Origin: Sphingomonas sp.
GTDB taxonomy: Bacteria; Pseudomonadota; Alphaproteobacteria; Sphingomonadales; Sphingomonadaceae
DNA: 64,000 bases
Direction: 5' to 3'
Assembly (NCBI RefSeq): GCF_024508665.1
Contig: NZ_JANINP010000003.1
Location: 248,001 to 312,000, forward strand
The notes beneath the pieces are model-generated. The model saw only the letters and a list, made by a program, of their open reading frames with translations, did not search any database and was not told the DNA's origin. Within the stretch, counting starts at the first letter, position 1. Every line of letters begins with the position of its first letter. Made by a program: the position numbers and the translations under genes. Shown piece by piece: positions 45,207 through 53,978 of the stretch.

Positions 45207-46424
45207 ATGAACAATACCGCCATGCCCAAGGCAGCGAACCTGACTGCCCACGATCTGCAGCATCAAGCGCAGGCGATATGGGACACCAGCGTCGCCTGGC
45301 TGTCGTCGCATTGGCTCCAGGTGATGATTGCGGTCGCCGTTGGCGTAGTGATCTTCTTCGGCCTGCACTTCGTCAAATCGCTCGGTCATCGCCTGTGCAA
45401 CCGCGACAAGAGCGGCACGGGTTGGTACACGGTATTCGGCCGTGCGATCGCCAAGACGGGCAATTTCTTTATCGTCATGACCTCTGCGGAGTTGGTGGCG
45501 GGCATCGGCGATGCGCCCTACCCGATCGTGACGATCGTCCGCTTCCTGTTCACCGTCGCTGCGGTGTTCCAAGGCGCGGTCTGGGCGCGGGAAATCATTC
45601 TCGGCGCGATCGAGCATCGCACTGCGGCGAGCGACTATCACGGCGAGACGCTGACCAACGCGATGGGTCTCATTCGCCTGTTCGTCACCTTTGCGCTATT
45701 CGCGATCGCGCTGGTTATGGTGCTCGGCAATCTGGGCGTGAACGTCACTGGCCTCGTTGCCGGCCTCGGCGTCGGCGGCATCGCCATCGGTCTCGCGGCA
45801 CAAAGCATCTTCGCCGATTTGTTCGCGGCGATCGCGATCATCTTCGACCGGCCGTTCCGGCGCGGTGACGCGATCACCTACGACAAGTCCGCCGGCACCG
45901 TGGAATATATCGGCATGCGGTCGACGCGCATTCGCGGCGCCAATGGCGAAGAGCGCGTGATCGGGAACAAGAAGCTGCTCGATTTCGAGATCATCAACAA
46001 TTCGCGGCGCGAATATCGCCGCGTCGTCTTCACATTGGGGATCGTGCAGACCACGCCGATCGACGTGCTGGAAGGTCTCCCTCACCTCTTGAAGCAGATC
46101 GTCGAGGATCACGGACAGAAATTCGTCCGCGCCGGCTTCACCGCCTTCGCCGCGCAGAGCTATGAATTCGATGTCGAATTCGATTCTCCCACCGCAGTTT
46201 TCCAGGACATGTATGATGCCCGCCATTCGATCGGCCTGGCGATCATCAAGCGTTTCCAGGAAGAAGGAATCGCATTGGTCTATCCGGCGCAGGTCGGAAT
46301 CCCGGCCGACCAAACCAGCGTGACCTGGCCGCGGCGCAAGAAAGCGAAGAGCAGCGACGACACTATCGCACGTCCCCCTTCCTCTGGAGACCGATCGGTC
46401 GCCGACCAGGGCGGCGCCGACTAA
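45207..46424 (+). CDS. MscS-type mechanosensitive ion channel
   Basis: 405 residues. Four to five membrane helices, then the pore helix region VTGLVAGLGVGGIAIGLAAQSIFADLFAAIAIIFDRPFRRGDAIT, the MscS hallmark, and a beta-rich cytoplasmic domain (TVEYIGMRSTRIRGANGEERVIGNK). It opens under membrane tension to release solutes on hypo-osmotic shock. The C-terminal tail is short and basic then polar. Expressed with topoisomerase IB. Confidence 0.93.
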   Translation: MNNTAMPKAANLTAHDLQHQAQAIWDTSVAWLSSHWLQVMIAVAVGVVIFFGLHFVKSLGHRLCNRDKSGTGWYTVFGRAIAKTGNFFIVMTSAELVAGIGDAPYPIVTIVRFLFTVAAVFQGAVWAREIILGAIEHRTAASDYHGETLTNAMGLIRLFVTFALFAIALVMVLGNLGVNVTGLVAGLGVGGIAIGLAAQSIFADLFAAIAIIFDRPFRRGDAITYDKSAGTVEYIGMRSTRIRGANGEERVIGNKKLLDFEIINNSRREYRRVVFTLGIVQTTPIDVLEGLPHLLKQIVEDHGQKFVRAGFTAFAAQSYEFDVEFDSPTAVFQDMYDARHSIGLAIIKRFQEEGIALVYPAQVGIPADQTSVTWPRRKKAKSSDDTIARPPSSGDRSVADQGGAD

Positions 46425-46482
46425 AGCCGTTTTTAGCTTCGCTGGGACGGTGCCGGCCCGCATCTGCTTGCTGAAACGGACT

Positions 46483-46971
46483 CTAGTCTCGCGCGACGGC
46501 GGCCGGCGGGCCCTTGGCGAGCATCGCCTGCCAGGCCGGGATGGTGAGACCGTCGAGATATTCGCGCTGCATTTCGGGCGTCAGCACTTCGATCATCGAT
46601 CTGCCCTCGACCCACATTTCGAGCACGCCGAATATTCCGCCGCGCTTGCGGTACTTGATCGGCCATCCCTCGCGGGCCGCGATCGCCATCACGGCGTCGA
46701 CATCGAGTGCCGTCGCCATCGCGAAATGGGTCGCGGTGCGGCGGTCCTTGTCGCCGATACGTCCGACCGCGTCGGCATCCCCCGGCGCTTCGTGCAACTC
46801 GGCCCCGCGCGGATAGACCTCCACCGTGGTGCCGCGGTCGTCGCCAGCCATCGCAACCCAACTGCCCATGAGGACGGGCGGGAACGGAAAAGCCTGGCCG
46901 CCCCATAATTCGGCAATGACATTGGCGACGTTGCGCGGGTCATCGGCATCGATCGACAGATGGAACAGCAT
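46483..46971 (-). CDS. VOC-superfamily (glyoxalase-like) protein
   Basis: 162 residues. Opens LFHLSIDADDPRNVANVIAELWGGQAFPFPPV and later has HFAMATALDVDAVMAIAAREGWP plus FGVLEMWVEGRSMIEVLTPEM, the two beta-alpha-beta-beta-beta halves of a vicinal oxygen chelate fold. Metal ligands are plausible (His, His, Glu) but not certain. Divergent from a TetR regulator across strong inverted repeats, so probably its target gene. Confidence 0.8.
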   Translation of the reverse strand: MLFHLSIDADDPRNVANVIAELWGGQAFPFPPVLMGSWVAMAGDDRGTTVEVYPRGAELHEAPGDADAVGRIGDKDRRTATHFAMATALDVDAVMAIAAREGWPIKYRKRGGIFGVLEMWVEGRSMIEVLTPEMQREYLDGLTIPAWQAMLAKGPPAAVARD

Positions 46972-46990
46972 ATGGGTTTCCCTGATTCGT

Positions 46991-47053
46991 GTATTGCGCG
47001 CTCAATACGCATGGCACAAAATGTGTCAAGATGCGTTTGACACTTTTTGTGTC
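46991..47053. promoter_or_regulatory. TetR operator region with inverted repeats
   Basis: GTATTG-CGCGCT-CAATAC (46991-47008) is a dyad. An 18-base inverted repeat follows: GGCACAAAATGTGTCAAG (47013-47030) and TTTGACACTTTTTGTGTC (47036-47053), each arm itself a CACA...TGTC half-dyad. The repeats lie between the divergent VOC and TetR genes and end 17 bases before the TetR start. Confidence 0.7.
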
Positions 47054-47070
47054 ACGCTTATGGGGGAAAC

Positions 47071-47685
47071 ATGTCCGGCCCAGCAAAGTCCCGCGAGTCC
47101 GTTTCCAGCAACAACCATACGCGCACCTTGATCGAAGACGCGATGATCGGATTGATGGCCGACGGCGACCGCCTCAACCACGATGCAGTTGCCGAGCGCG
47201 CCGGGGTGTCCCGCCGCACGGTCTATCGCTATTTCCCCGATCAGGACGCGCTGCGCCACGCGGCCTGGGCGCGGATGAGCCCGGGCGGACGCGTACCCGA
47301 TACGCTGGACGACCTGCTCGGCGGACTGGAAGAGCGATTCGCAAAATTCGACCGCAACGCGGCCGCGATGACGGTGGCGCTCGCCAGCGCCGATGGCCGC
47401 GCGATGCGCAACCAAATGAAGGCGGAACGCGAGCGAGCCTATCGCGGCATGTTCGGCCCGGCTGTGCACGAACTGCCCGAACCTGACCGCACCTGGGCGA
47501 TCGCCGCCATCCAGTTGATGTCGAGCGGGTTCGTCTGGCGCGAGATGCGCGACCAATGGGACATGGACGCGCACGGCATGGCGACCGCCGCCAATTGGGC
47601 GATCGACGTGCTGCTGGCGGACCTTCGCCGGCGAGGCGGCAAGCCGCTCGCCGAGGGCGCCGCCGATCCGGAGGAAGTCTCCTGA
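47071..47685 (+). CDS. TetR/AcrR-family regulator
   Basis: 204 residues. Helix-turn-helix: LIEDAMIGLMADGDRLNHDAVAERAGVSRRTVYRYFPDQDALRHAAW, then a ligand-binding helical domain. An earlier in-frame start eight codons upstream overlaps the operator repeat; the chosen ATG has GGGGG at normal spacing. Divergent from the VOC gene, and likely controls both. Confidence 0.9.
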   Translation: MSGPAKSRESVSSNNHTRTLIEDAMIGLMADGDRLNHDAVAERAGVSRRTVYRYFPDQDALRHAAWARMSPGGRVPDTLDDLLGGLEERFAKFDRNAAAMTVALASADGRAMRNQMKAERERAYRGMFGPAVHELPEPDRTWAIAAIQLMSSGFVWREMRDQWDMDAHGMATAANWAIDVLLADLRRRGGKPLAEGAADPEEVS

Positions 47686-47696
47686 CCAGCCCCGTC

Positions 47697-47736
47697 GGCC
47701 AAGCCCCCTCCGCGGCGAGATTCGCGGAGGTTGGCC
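47697..47736. terminator. hairpin between convergent TetR and putA genes
   Basis: GGCCAA pairs with TTGGCC and, inside, CCTCCGCG with CGCGGAGG; there is a small asymmetric bulge and no T tract. Position suggests a bidirectional 3' end. Confidence 0.5.
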
Positions 47737-47747
47737 GTCAGACTTCC

Positions 47748-50708
47748 TCAGATACCGCCTTCGTCGAGGCTGAGCAGCGTCGCATTGCCGCCGGCCGAGG
47801 TCGTGTCTGTCGAGACTGAGCGTTCCGCCACGAACCGGTAGAGATAATGAGGGCCGCCCGCCTTCGGCCCCGTGCCCGAAAGGCCTTCACCCCCGAACGG
47901 CTGCGAGCCGACGATCGCTCCGATCATCGAGCGGTTGACGTAAAGATTGCCGACCCGCGCCTCGGCTTCCATCACCTCGCCGGCCCGCGCGATGCGGCTG
48001 TGCAGGCCCATGGTGAGGCCATAGCCCTTGGCATTCACTCTGCGGATCGTGTCGGCGAGCTTGCCCGCCGGCCAAGTCGCGACATGCAGGATCGGGCCGA
48101 ACCATTCGGCCTGCAAATCCTCGATAGCGTCCAGCCGGATGAGCGTCGGCGGTACGAACAGGCCGCGCGCCGGGGCATCGACCGTCTTGACGATGCGTGC
48201 CTTCATGCTTTCGCGATACGCCATCAACTTGTCATATGCGGCCTGGTCGATCACCGGACCGATATCGGTCCTGGGATCGGCCGGATCGCCGAGCACGAGC
48301 AGGTCCATCGCGCCGTCGAGCATCTTGATGATGCTATCTGCCACGTCCTCCTGCACCAGCAGCAGCCGCAGCGCCGAGCAGCGCTGGCCGGCCGAGCGGA
48401 AGGACGAAGTGACCACATCCATTACGACCTGTTCGGGCAAAGCGGTCGAATCGACGATCATCGCGTTGATCCCGCCGGTCTCGGCGATCAGCGGGACGAT
48501 CGGACGGGCATCGTCCTCGAGCAGGGTGCGGGCGATCTTCTTGGCGGTCGCGGTCGAACCGGTGAAGGCCACGCCCATGATCCGCGGATCGGCGGTGAGC
48601 ACTGCGCCGACTTCGGGACCGCCCGGCGCCAGGATCAGCACATCCTCGGGCACGCCCGCTTGGTGCGCGAGCCTGACCGCGGTCGCGGCGATCTTCGGCG
48701 TTTGCGGCGCCGGCTTGGCGACCACGCTATTGCCCGCGACCAGCGCGGCCGCGGTCTGGCCGAGGAAGATCGCCAACGGGAAATTCCACGGCGCGACCGT
48801 CGCCCACACGCCGCGTCCGTCGAGGTGCAGCGTGTTGCGTTCACCGGTCGGTCCGGGGAGTTCGATCGACTGGAGGCCCGAGCGCGCCTGTTGCGCATAA
48901 TAGCGGCAGAAGTCGGCCGCCTCGCGCACCTCGCCGATCGCGTCGGGGATGGTCTTGAACGCTTCCTGCACGCAGATCGCCATCAGTTCGTCGCGATTGG
49001 CCTCGAGCAGGTCGGCGAGACGTTCGAGGATCGCGGCCCGCTCGTCGACCGGCATGGCCGACCAGCCCGGGAAGGCTGCCTGGGCGCGGGTGATTGCCGC
49101 GGCCACGTCGACCTTCTCGACCGTCACCGATGGCATTGCAGCAACACTCGCCGCCGTCTTCGCCAGCACCTGGCGATCGCTGAGATCGATTCCGCTCGAA
49201 TTCTTGCGGTCGCCAAACAAGTCGATGGGCAGCGGTATGCTCGGATGCCTGGCGCCACCGACGGCGGCGATCTTTTCAACCGGATCGGCCAGGATCTCGG
49301 CCTCGGTCAGCCGCTCGTCGGCCAGTTGGTGGACGAAGCTCGAATTCGCCCCGTTCTCGAGCAAGCGACGCACCAGATAGGCAAGCAGATCGCGATGCCC
49401 ACCGACCGGCGCATAGATGCGGCAATGATAGCCTTGCTCGCGGACCAACCGCTCGTACAGCCCCTCGCCCATGCCGTGGAGCCGCTGGAATTCGAAATCG
49501 CGATTGTCGCCCGCCCATTCGAGCAAGGTCGCCACCGTCAAAGCATTGTGGCTAGCGAAGGCGGGACGAATATTCTTTGCCGCCAACATGTCGCGCGCCA
49601 CCGCTAGGTACGACACGTCGGTCGCCGCCTTGCGCGTGAACAAGGGATAGTCCGACAGCCCCTCGACCTGGGTGCGCTTGATCTCGCTGTCCCAATAGGC
49701 GCCTTTGACCAGCCGCACATTCATCAGGCGGCCGAGATTGTTGGCCCAGTCGACCACCACCCGCGCGCGCTTGCCATAAGACTGCACCGCCATCCCGAAG
49801 CCGTCCCATCCCTTCAGGCTGGGCAAGGCCGCCACGGCGCCGATGATATCGAGGCTCATCTCGAGTCGCTCGCTCTCTTCGGCATCGACGGTCAACGCGA
49901 TCCCCTTGCCCGCCGCCTGCACGGCAAGCGCTTCGAGCATCGCGGTCAGTTCGGGCACGCAGCGATCATATTGCGTCACTTCGTAGCGCGGGTGGAGCGC
50001 CGACAGCTTGACCGAGATCGAGTGGCCGGCGGCAGGATCGCGGCCGACCGCGTCGATCGCATCGGTATAAGCGTTGAAATAACGCGCCGCGTCCTCGACG
50101 GTCCGCGCCGCTTCGCCGAGCATGTCGAAGCTCGCGGTAAAGCCCCGGTTCTCGGGCTTCTTCATCCGATCCATCGCCTCGGCGATGGTGCGGCCCATGA
50201 CGAAGATTTCGCCCATCATCCGCATCGCGGCGCCGACCGCCTGACGGACGAACGGTTCTCCGGCACGGCTGATCAGCCGGCGGAGCGGACCGCCTTCACC
50301 CTCGCCGACCAGCGCGCGGCCGACCACCAGCCCCCAGGTGGCGATGTTGACCAGGGACGAATTGGACTCGCCCGTATGCGCGCGCCAATCGGCGTCGCCC
50401 AGTTTGTCGGCGATCAGCAGATCGGCGGTCTCGGGGTCGGGCACGCGCAGGAACGCCTCGGCCAGCGATAGTAGCGCCACGCCTTCGGATGAATTCAGCC
50501 GATATTCCTGTAGAAACTGGTTCACCCAGCCCCGTGTCTGCGCAGCACGCAGGTCCGCCAGCAGTCCGCTGGCATGCCCCAATACCCGTCCGCGCGAGTC
50601 GGGCGAGAGCGCGGCGCTGTCCAAAAGCGGTTTTAGAACTTCGGGTTCGGGCGCGCGGTAGAGCTTTGCCATGGAAGCGCGGGCGGAGGACGTAGCGTCA
50701 GCGGTCAT
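47748..50708 (-). CDS. putA: bifunctional proline dehydrogenase / P5C dehydrogenase
   Basis: 986 residues, the short PutA type: no ribbon-helix-helix DNA-binding domain at the N-terminus. The FAD-dependent proline dehydrogenase barrel covers roughly 130-460 (SVKLSALHPRYE, LVKGAYWDSEIKR, ASHNALTVA, FQRLHGMGEGLYE). The aldehyde dehydrogenase half covers 520-980 (WNFPLAIFLGQTAAALVAGN, FTGSTATAKKIAR, catalytic Cys in SAGQRCSALR). It converts proline to glutamate with substrate channelling. No Lrp-type putR regulator is adjacent. Confidence 0.96.
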   Translation of the reverse strand: MTADATSSARASMAKLYRAPEPEVLKPLLDSAALSPDSRGRVLGHASGLLADLRAAQTRGWVNQFLQEYRLNSSEGVALLSLAEAFLRVPDPETADLLIADKLGDADWRAHTGESNSSLVNIATWGLVVGRALVGEGEGGPLRRLISRAGEPFVRQAVGAAMRMMGEIFVMGRTIAEAMDRMKKPENRGFTASFDMLGEAARTVEDAARYFNAYTDAIDAVGRDPAAGHSISVKLSALHPRYEVTQYDRCVPELTAMLEALAVQAAGKGIALTVDAEESERLEMSLDIIGAVAALPSLKGWDGFGMAVQSYGKRARVVVDWANNLGRLMNVRLVKGAYWDSEIKRTQVEGLSDYPLFTRKAATDVSYLAVARDMLAAKNIRPAFASHNALTVATLLEWAGDNRDFEFQRLHGMGEGLYERLVREQGYHCRIYAPVGGHRDLLAYLVRRLLENGANSSFVHQLADERLTEAEILADPVEKIAAVGGARHPSIPLPIDLFGDRKNSSGIDLSDRQVLAKTAASVAAMPSVTVEKVDVAAAITRAQAAFPGWSAMPVDERAAILERLADLLEANRDELMAICVQEAFKTIPDAIGEVREAADFCRYYAQQARSGLQSIELPGPTGERNTLHLDGRGVWATVAPWNFPLAIFLGQTAAALVAGNSVVAKPAPQTPKIAATAVRLAHQAGVPEDVLILAPGGPEVGAVLTADPRIMGVAFTGSTATAKKIARTLLEDDARPIVPLIAETGGINAMIVDSTALPEQVVMDVVTSSFRSAGQRCSALRLLLVQEDVADSIIKMLDGAMDLLVLGDPADPRTDIGPVIDQAAYDKLMAYRESMKARIVKTVDAPARGLFVPPTLIRLDAIEDLQAEWFGPILHVATWPAGKLADTIRRVNAKGYGLTMGLHSRIARAGEVMEAEARVGNLYVNRSMIGAIVGSQPFGGEGLSGTGPKAGGPHYLYRFVAERSVSTDTTSAGGNATLLSLDEGGI

Positions 50709-50813
50709 TTTCCAGTTTCCGGTCGGGTCGGACTTGCCTCGCGGGTCGAGGCGAGCCTAGAGGATGCGCGATGGCCTTAGCGCCAAAACACGCTCAAAGG
50801 GAATGTTCTGGCG

Positions 50814-51278
50814 ATGAGCAATGATACAATTTCTATCAACGAGCTGGCGACGCAGATCGGACAGGAGCGCGTTTCCGACTGGGTCGAGGTCAGCCAGGAA
50901 ATGATCGACAAATTCGCCGACGCCACCGGCGACCACCAGTTCATCCACGTCAACCCGCAGATGGCGGCGATGACTCCTTTCGGCGGCACCATCGCCCACG
51001 GCTTTCTGACGCTGTCGCTGATGCCGTTGCTCTCGTCCAAGGTTCCCGACCAGCCCAAGATCGAGGGCGTGAAGATGGGCGTCAATTACGGCGGCAACAA
51101 AGTCCGGTTCATCACGCCGGTCCGTTCAGGCAAGCGCGTGCGCGGCCGGTTCAAGCTGATGGAGCTGATCGAAAAACGCCCCGGCCAGTGGCAGCAGACC
51201 AACGAATTCACCGTCGAGATCGAGGGCGAGGACAAGCCCGCCTTGATCGCCGAGTGGATCAGCCAGATTTTCGTTTGA
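50814..51278 (+). CDS. MaoC-family hydratase (hotdog fold)
   Basis: 154 residues. The R-specific enoyl-CoA hydratase core is present: FADATGDHQFIHVNPQMAAMTPFGGTIAHGFLTLSL holds the Asp-His pair (D..G..Q.IH) and hydratase motif. Cytoplasmic, acts on trans-2-enoyl-CoA in fatty acid or PHA metabolism. The gene is followed, across a palindromic repeat, by a thiolase and not far from phaZ. Confidence 0.92.
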   Translation: MSNDTISINELATQIGQERVSDWVEVSQEMIDKFADATGDHQFIHVNPQMAAMTPFGGTIAHGFLTLSLMPLLSSKVPDQPKIEGVKMGVNYGGNKVRFITPVRSGKRVRGRFKLMELIEKRPGQWQQTNEFTVEIEGEDKPALIAEWISQIFV

Positions 51279-51285
51279 GTTACCC

Positions 51286-51413
51286 CCCTCCCTTCCAGGG
51301 AGGGGTCGGGGGTGGGTCGCGAGCGCAGCGAGCGTCCTGAACAAGCCCCAAGCGTAGTCGCCGGCGCTGAAGCACCGGCACCCACCCCCAGCCCCTCCCT
51401 AAAAGGGAGGGGA
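51286..51413. repeat. composite inverted repeat between MaoC and thiolase genes (family A variant)
   Basis: Left arm CCCTCCCTTCCAGGGAGGGG, right arm CCCCTCCCTAAAAGGGAGGGG, each a hairpin, with inner GGGGGTGGGT and ACCCACCCCC inverted. The middle has GAGCGCAGCGAGC and CCGGCGCTGAAGCACCGG hairpins different from the other copies. Confidence 0.8.
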
Positions 51414-51429
51414 GATTAAGAGGCCAGCC

Positions 51430-52608
51430 ATGCGTTCCGCCGTCATTGTCTCTACCGCCCGCACCCCGATCGGCCGCGCCTATCGCGGCGGGTTCAACAA
51501 CCTGCCCTCGCCGACGCTCGCCAGCCACTCGATCAAGGCCGCGGTCGAGCGCGCCAAGATCGATCCCGCCGAAGTGCAGGACGTGGTGTTCGGCGCCGCG
51601 CTCCAACAGGGCGTCCAGGCGGGCAATATCGCCCGTCTTGCACTCCTCCGCGCGGGGCTGCCGGTAAGCGTCGCCGGCATGTCGGTCGACCGCCAGTGTG
51701 CCTCCGGCCTGATGGCGATCGCCACCGCCGCGAAAGAGATCGTGCTCGACAATATGGACATTGCGGTCGGCGGCGGCGTCGAATCGATCTCGATGGTGCA
51801 GACCCCGCAGATGCGCGTCGGGCGCGACGACGAGCTGATCGCGATGCACAAGGACGTGTACATGCCGATGCTTCAGACCGCCGAGGTGGTGGCGAAGCGC
51901 TACAACATCTCACGCGAGGCGATGGACGAATATTCGCTCCAGTCGCAGCAGCGCACCGCCGCCGCGCAGCAGGCCGGCTATTTCGACGCCGAGATCGTGC
52001 CGGTCACCGCGACGATGGCGATGACCAACAAGGAAACCAAGGAAGTCACCCATCACGAGGTGACCGTGACCAAGGACGAGGGCAATCGGCCCGAGACCTC
52101 GATCGAGGGCCTGCGCGGCCTGCAGCCGGTGCTCGGCCCCGATTTCACCATCACCGCCGGCAACGCCTCGCAGCTGTCGGACGGTTCGTCGGCCAGCGTG
52201 CTGATGGAAGAGAAATTGGCCGAGAAGCGCGGCCTGACCCCGCTCGGCCGCTATGTCGGCATGGCGGTCGCCGGCACCGAGCCTGACGAAATGGGCATCG
52301 GTCCGGTCTTCGCGATCCCGAAGCTCCTCGAGCGCAACGGCCTCAAGATGGACGATATCGGCCTGTGGGAGCTCAACGAGGCGTTCGCGGTGCAGGTGCT
52401 GTACTGCCGCGACAAGCTCGGCATCCCCAACGAACTGCTCAACGTCAATGGCGGTTCGATCTCGATCGGCCACCCCTATGGCATGACCGGCGCGCGCTGC
52501 ACCGGCCACGCCCTGATCGAAGGCAAGCGCCGCGGCGCGAAATATGTCGTCGTCACGATGTGCATCGGCGGCGGCCAGGGCGCGGCGGGGTTGTTCGAGG
52601 TTCTCTGA
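51430..52608 (+). CDS. acetyl-CoA C-acyltransferase (thiolase)
   Basis: 392 residues. Active-site Cys 90 in [14 protein letters not shown], the [17 protein letters not shown] motif with His, and the second Cys in [24 protein letters not shown] is the family loop. It condenses or cleaves acyl-CoA in beta-oxidation or in the first step of PHB synthesis; the substrate range cannot be set by eye. Followed by an intrinsic terminator. Confidence 0.94.
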   Translation: MRSAVIVSTARTPIGRAYRGGFNNLPSPTLASHSIKAAVERAKIDPAEVQDVVFGAALQQGVQAGNIARLALLRAGLPVSVAGMSVDRQCASGLMAIATAAKEIVLDNMDIAVGGGVESISMVQTPQMRVGRDDELIAMHKDVYMPMLQTAEVVAKRYNISREAMDEYSLQSQQRTAAAQQAGYFDAEIVPVTATMAMTNKETKEVTHHEVTVTKDEGNRPETSIEGLRGLQPVLGPDFTITAGNASQLSDGSSASVLMEEKLAEKRGLTPLGRYVGMAVAGTEPDEMGIGPVFAIPKLLERNGLKMDDIGLWELNEAFAVQVLYCRDKLGIPNELLNVNGGSISIGHPYGMTGARCTGHALIEGKRRGAKYVVVTMCIGGGQGAAGLFEVL

Positions 52609-52631
52609 TCGCCTCCCGCTAACGACATAAG

Positions 52632-52661
52632 GGGCCGGCGGAGCGAACCGCCGGCCCTTTT
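52632..52661 (+). terminator. Rho-independent terminator of the thiolase gene
   Basis: Ten-base stem GGGCCGGCGG/CCGCCGGCCC with loop AGCGAA followed by TTTT, 23 bases after the stop codon. Confidence 0.88.
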
Positions 52662-52738
52662 GAATCTTGGCGTATCCAATCAGATAGATTTCCGCGGGTT
52701 CGCTTGACCGCGGCAGGAACCCGGCGCAGCCTTTGGTA

Positions 52739-53284
52739 ATGCGCAGCACCCATGGCGCCAATAGAGTGTCGATCAGGCTGGCATGCCGGCCGTTCGTCGA
52801 CGCATTCGTGTTCCAGGGCCGATCGACGCGCTCGGAAGTCGCATCCTTCTGGCTGCTGGGCGTGATTGTGACCGCATTCCGCTTGAGCGTCGACAATCCG
52901 TCGCTCGCGGTGAGAATAGCAGGCTTGATCTGGACGCTGGTCTGGAGCTGGCCGTGGATCCCGCTATTCGTTCGTCGGCTGCATGATCAAGACCGCGCCG
53001 GTCGATGGGCATGGCTGATCGGCGTGCTGGTGCTGGTCGCAGTCGCCGGATTGTCGAGCGCGCCCGCGGGCGACGGGCCCAGTGTATCGGTCGATCTGAC
53101 ATTTTTCCGCGCGAGCCGACAGATTGCCTGGAGGCCAGTCACAATCGCCATGACGATCGCAACAGCGGCGGTCATATTCGCCACCTGGGTGTTGTTCATC
53201 TTCCGCGGCACGTCGGGCGCAAACCGCTACGGTCCCGATCCGCGGTTGGATCAGGATCGACCCTTGGTACCGGCGGAAACCTGA
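52739..53284 (+). CDS. DUF805 membrane protein
   Basis: 181 residues with about four membrane helices. FQGRSTRSEVASFWLL is the DUF805 start (GR-sR-eyw), and VRRLHDQDRAGRWAWL the second hallmark (RRLHD-grSGWW). A third region ends RYGPDP, as usual in the family. Function unknown. No clear ribosome site; alternatives a few codons later are possible. Confidence 0.8.
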   Translation: MRSTHGANRVSIRLACRPFVDAFVFQGRSTRSEVASFWLLGVIVTAFRLSVDNPSLAVRIAGLIWTLVWSWPWIPLFVRRLHDQDRAGRWAWLIGVLVLVAVAGLSSAPAGDGPSVSVDLTFFRASRQIAWRPVTIAMTIATAAVIFATWVLFIFRGTSGANRYGPDPRLDQDRPLVPAET

Positions 53285-53327
53285 GCGGGAACAAGCGTTC
53301 TCCCTTCACAACGTAGAGGAGAGACTC

Positions 53328-53819
53328 ATGGCCGACACTGCCGAGATCAAGCAGCATTTCTGGAAGAAACTGTCCGACAGCCCGTTCGTGATGATCGGGC
53401 TCGACGGCGACGGCCAGCATAGCGAGCCGCTCACCGCGCAACTCGACAAGGATCAGGTCGACACGATCTACTTCTTCATCGGCAAGGACAACCGCCTGGC
53501 CAAGGGCGGCACGGCGATGGCGCAGTTCGTGTCCAAAGGGCACGACTTTTTCGCCTGCCTCGCGGGCAGCGTCCGGATCGATAACGACTTCGGCATGATC
53601 GACAAACTCTGGAACAATCAGGTCGAGGCCTGGTTTCCGGGCGGCAAGGACGATCCCAACCTCGCGCTGCTGCGTTTCGACGTCGACGATGCCGAGATGT
53701 GGGAAACCGACATGTCGATCGCCGGAAAGGTCAAGATGCTGTTCGGTGGCAAGATCGACGCCGGCGACGAAGGCAGCCATGCGAAGGTCGACACGACGGC
53801 TGAGTCGAGCGGGGCGTAG
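53328..53819 (+). CDS. pyridoxamine 5'-phosphate oxidase-related protein (general stress protein 26-like)
   Basis: 163 residues with the split-barrel flavin-binding fold: SDSPFVMIGLDGDGQHSEPLTAQL, TIYFFIGKDNRLAKGG, HDFFACLAGSVRID, and a C-terminal LLRFDVDDAEMWE. The family includes flavin- or F420-binding stress proteins. GAGGAGAG precedes the ATG. Monocistronic, ends at a palindromic repeat. Confidence 0.87.
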   Translation: MADTAEIKQHFWKKLSDSPFVMIGLDGDGQHSEPLTAQLDKDQVDTIYFFIGKDNRLAKGGTAMAQFVSKGHDFFACLAGSVRIDNDFGMIDKLWNNQVEAWFPGGKDDPNLALLRFDVDDAEMWETDMSIAGKVKMLFGGKIDAGDEGSHAKVDTTAESSGA

Positions 53820-53830
53820 CCTAAAATACT

Positions 53831-53952
53831 CCGTCACCCCGGCCTTGTGCCGGGGTCCACCGGGCAGCAGGCGCTTGTCCAGAGATTCTGGCTGAAATGC
53901 TCAGCGGTCGGCCAGCGGCACGGTGGATGCCGGCACAAGGCCGGCATGACGG
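53831..53952. repeat. CGTCA...TGACG composite palindrome (family B)
   Basis: Starts CCGTCACCCCGGCCTTGTGC and ends GCCGGCACAAGGCCGGCATG-ACGG; each end forms a hairpin and the ends are inverted copies. Between convergent genes. Confidence 0.82.
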
Positions 53953-53978
53953 TAATAAGGTAGCGCGATAATTGCGCA

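Noticed and set aside
53286..53315. GGAAC box before the PNPOx-like gene as a stress-sigma promoter
   Set aside because: The nearest CGT lies 19 bases downstream rather than 16-17, and the last T is missing.
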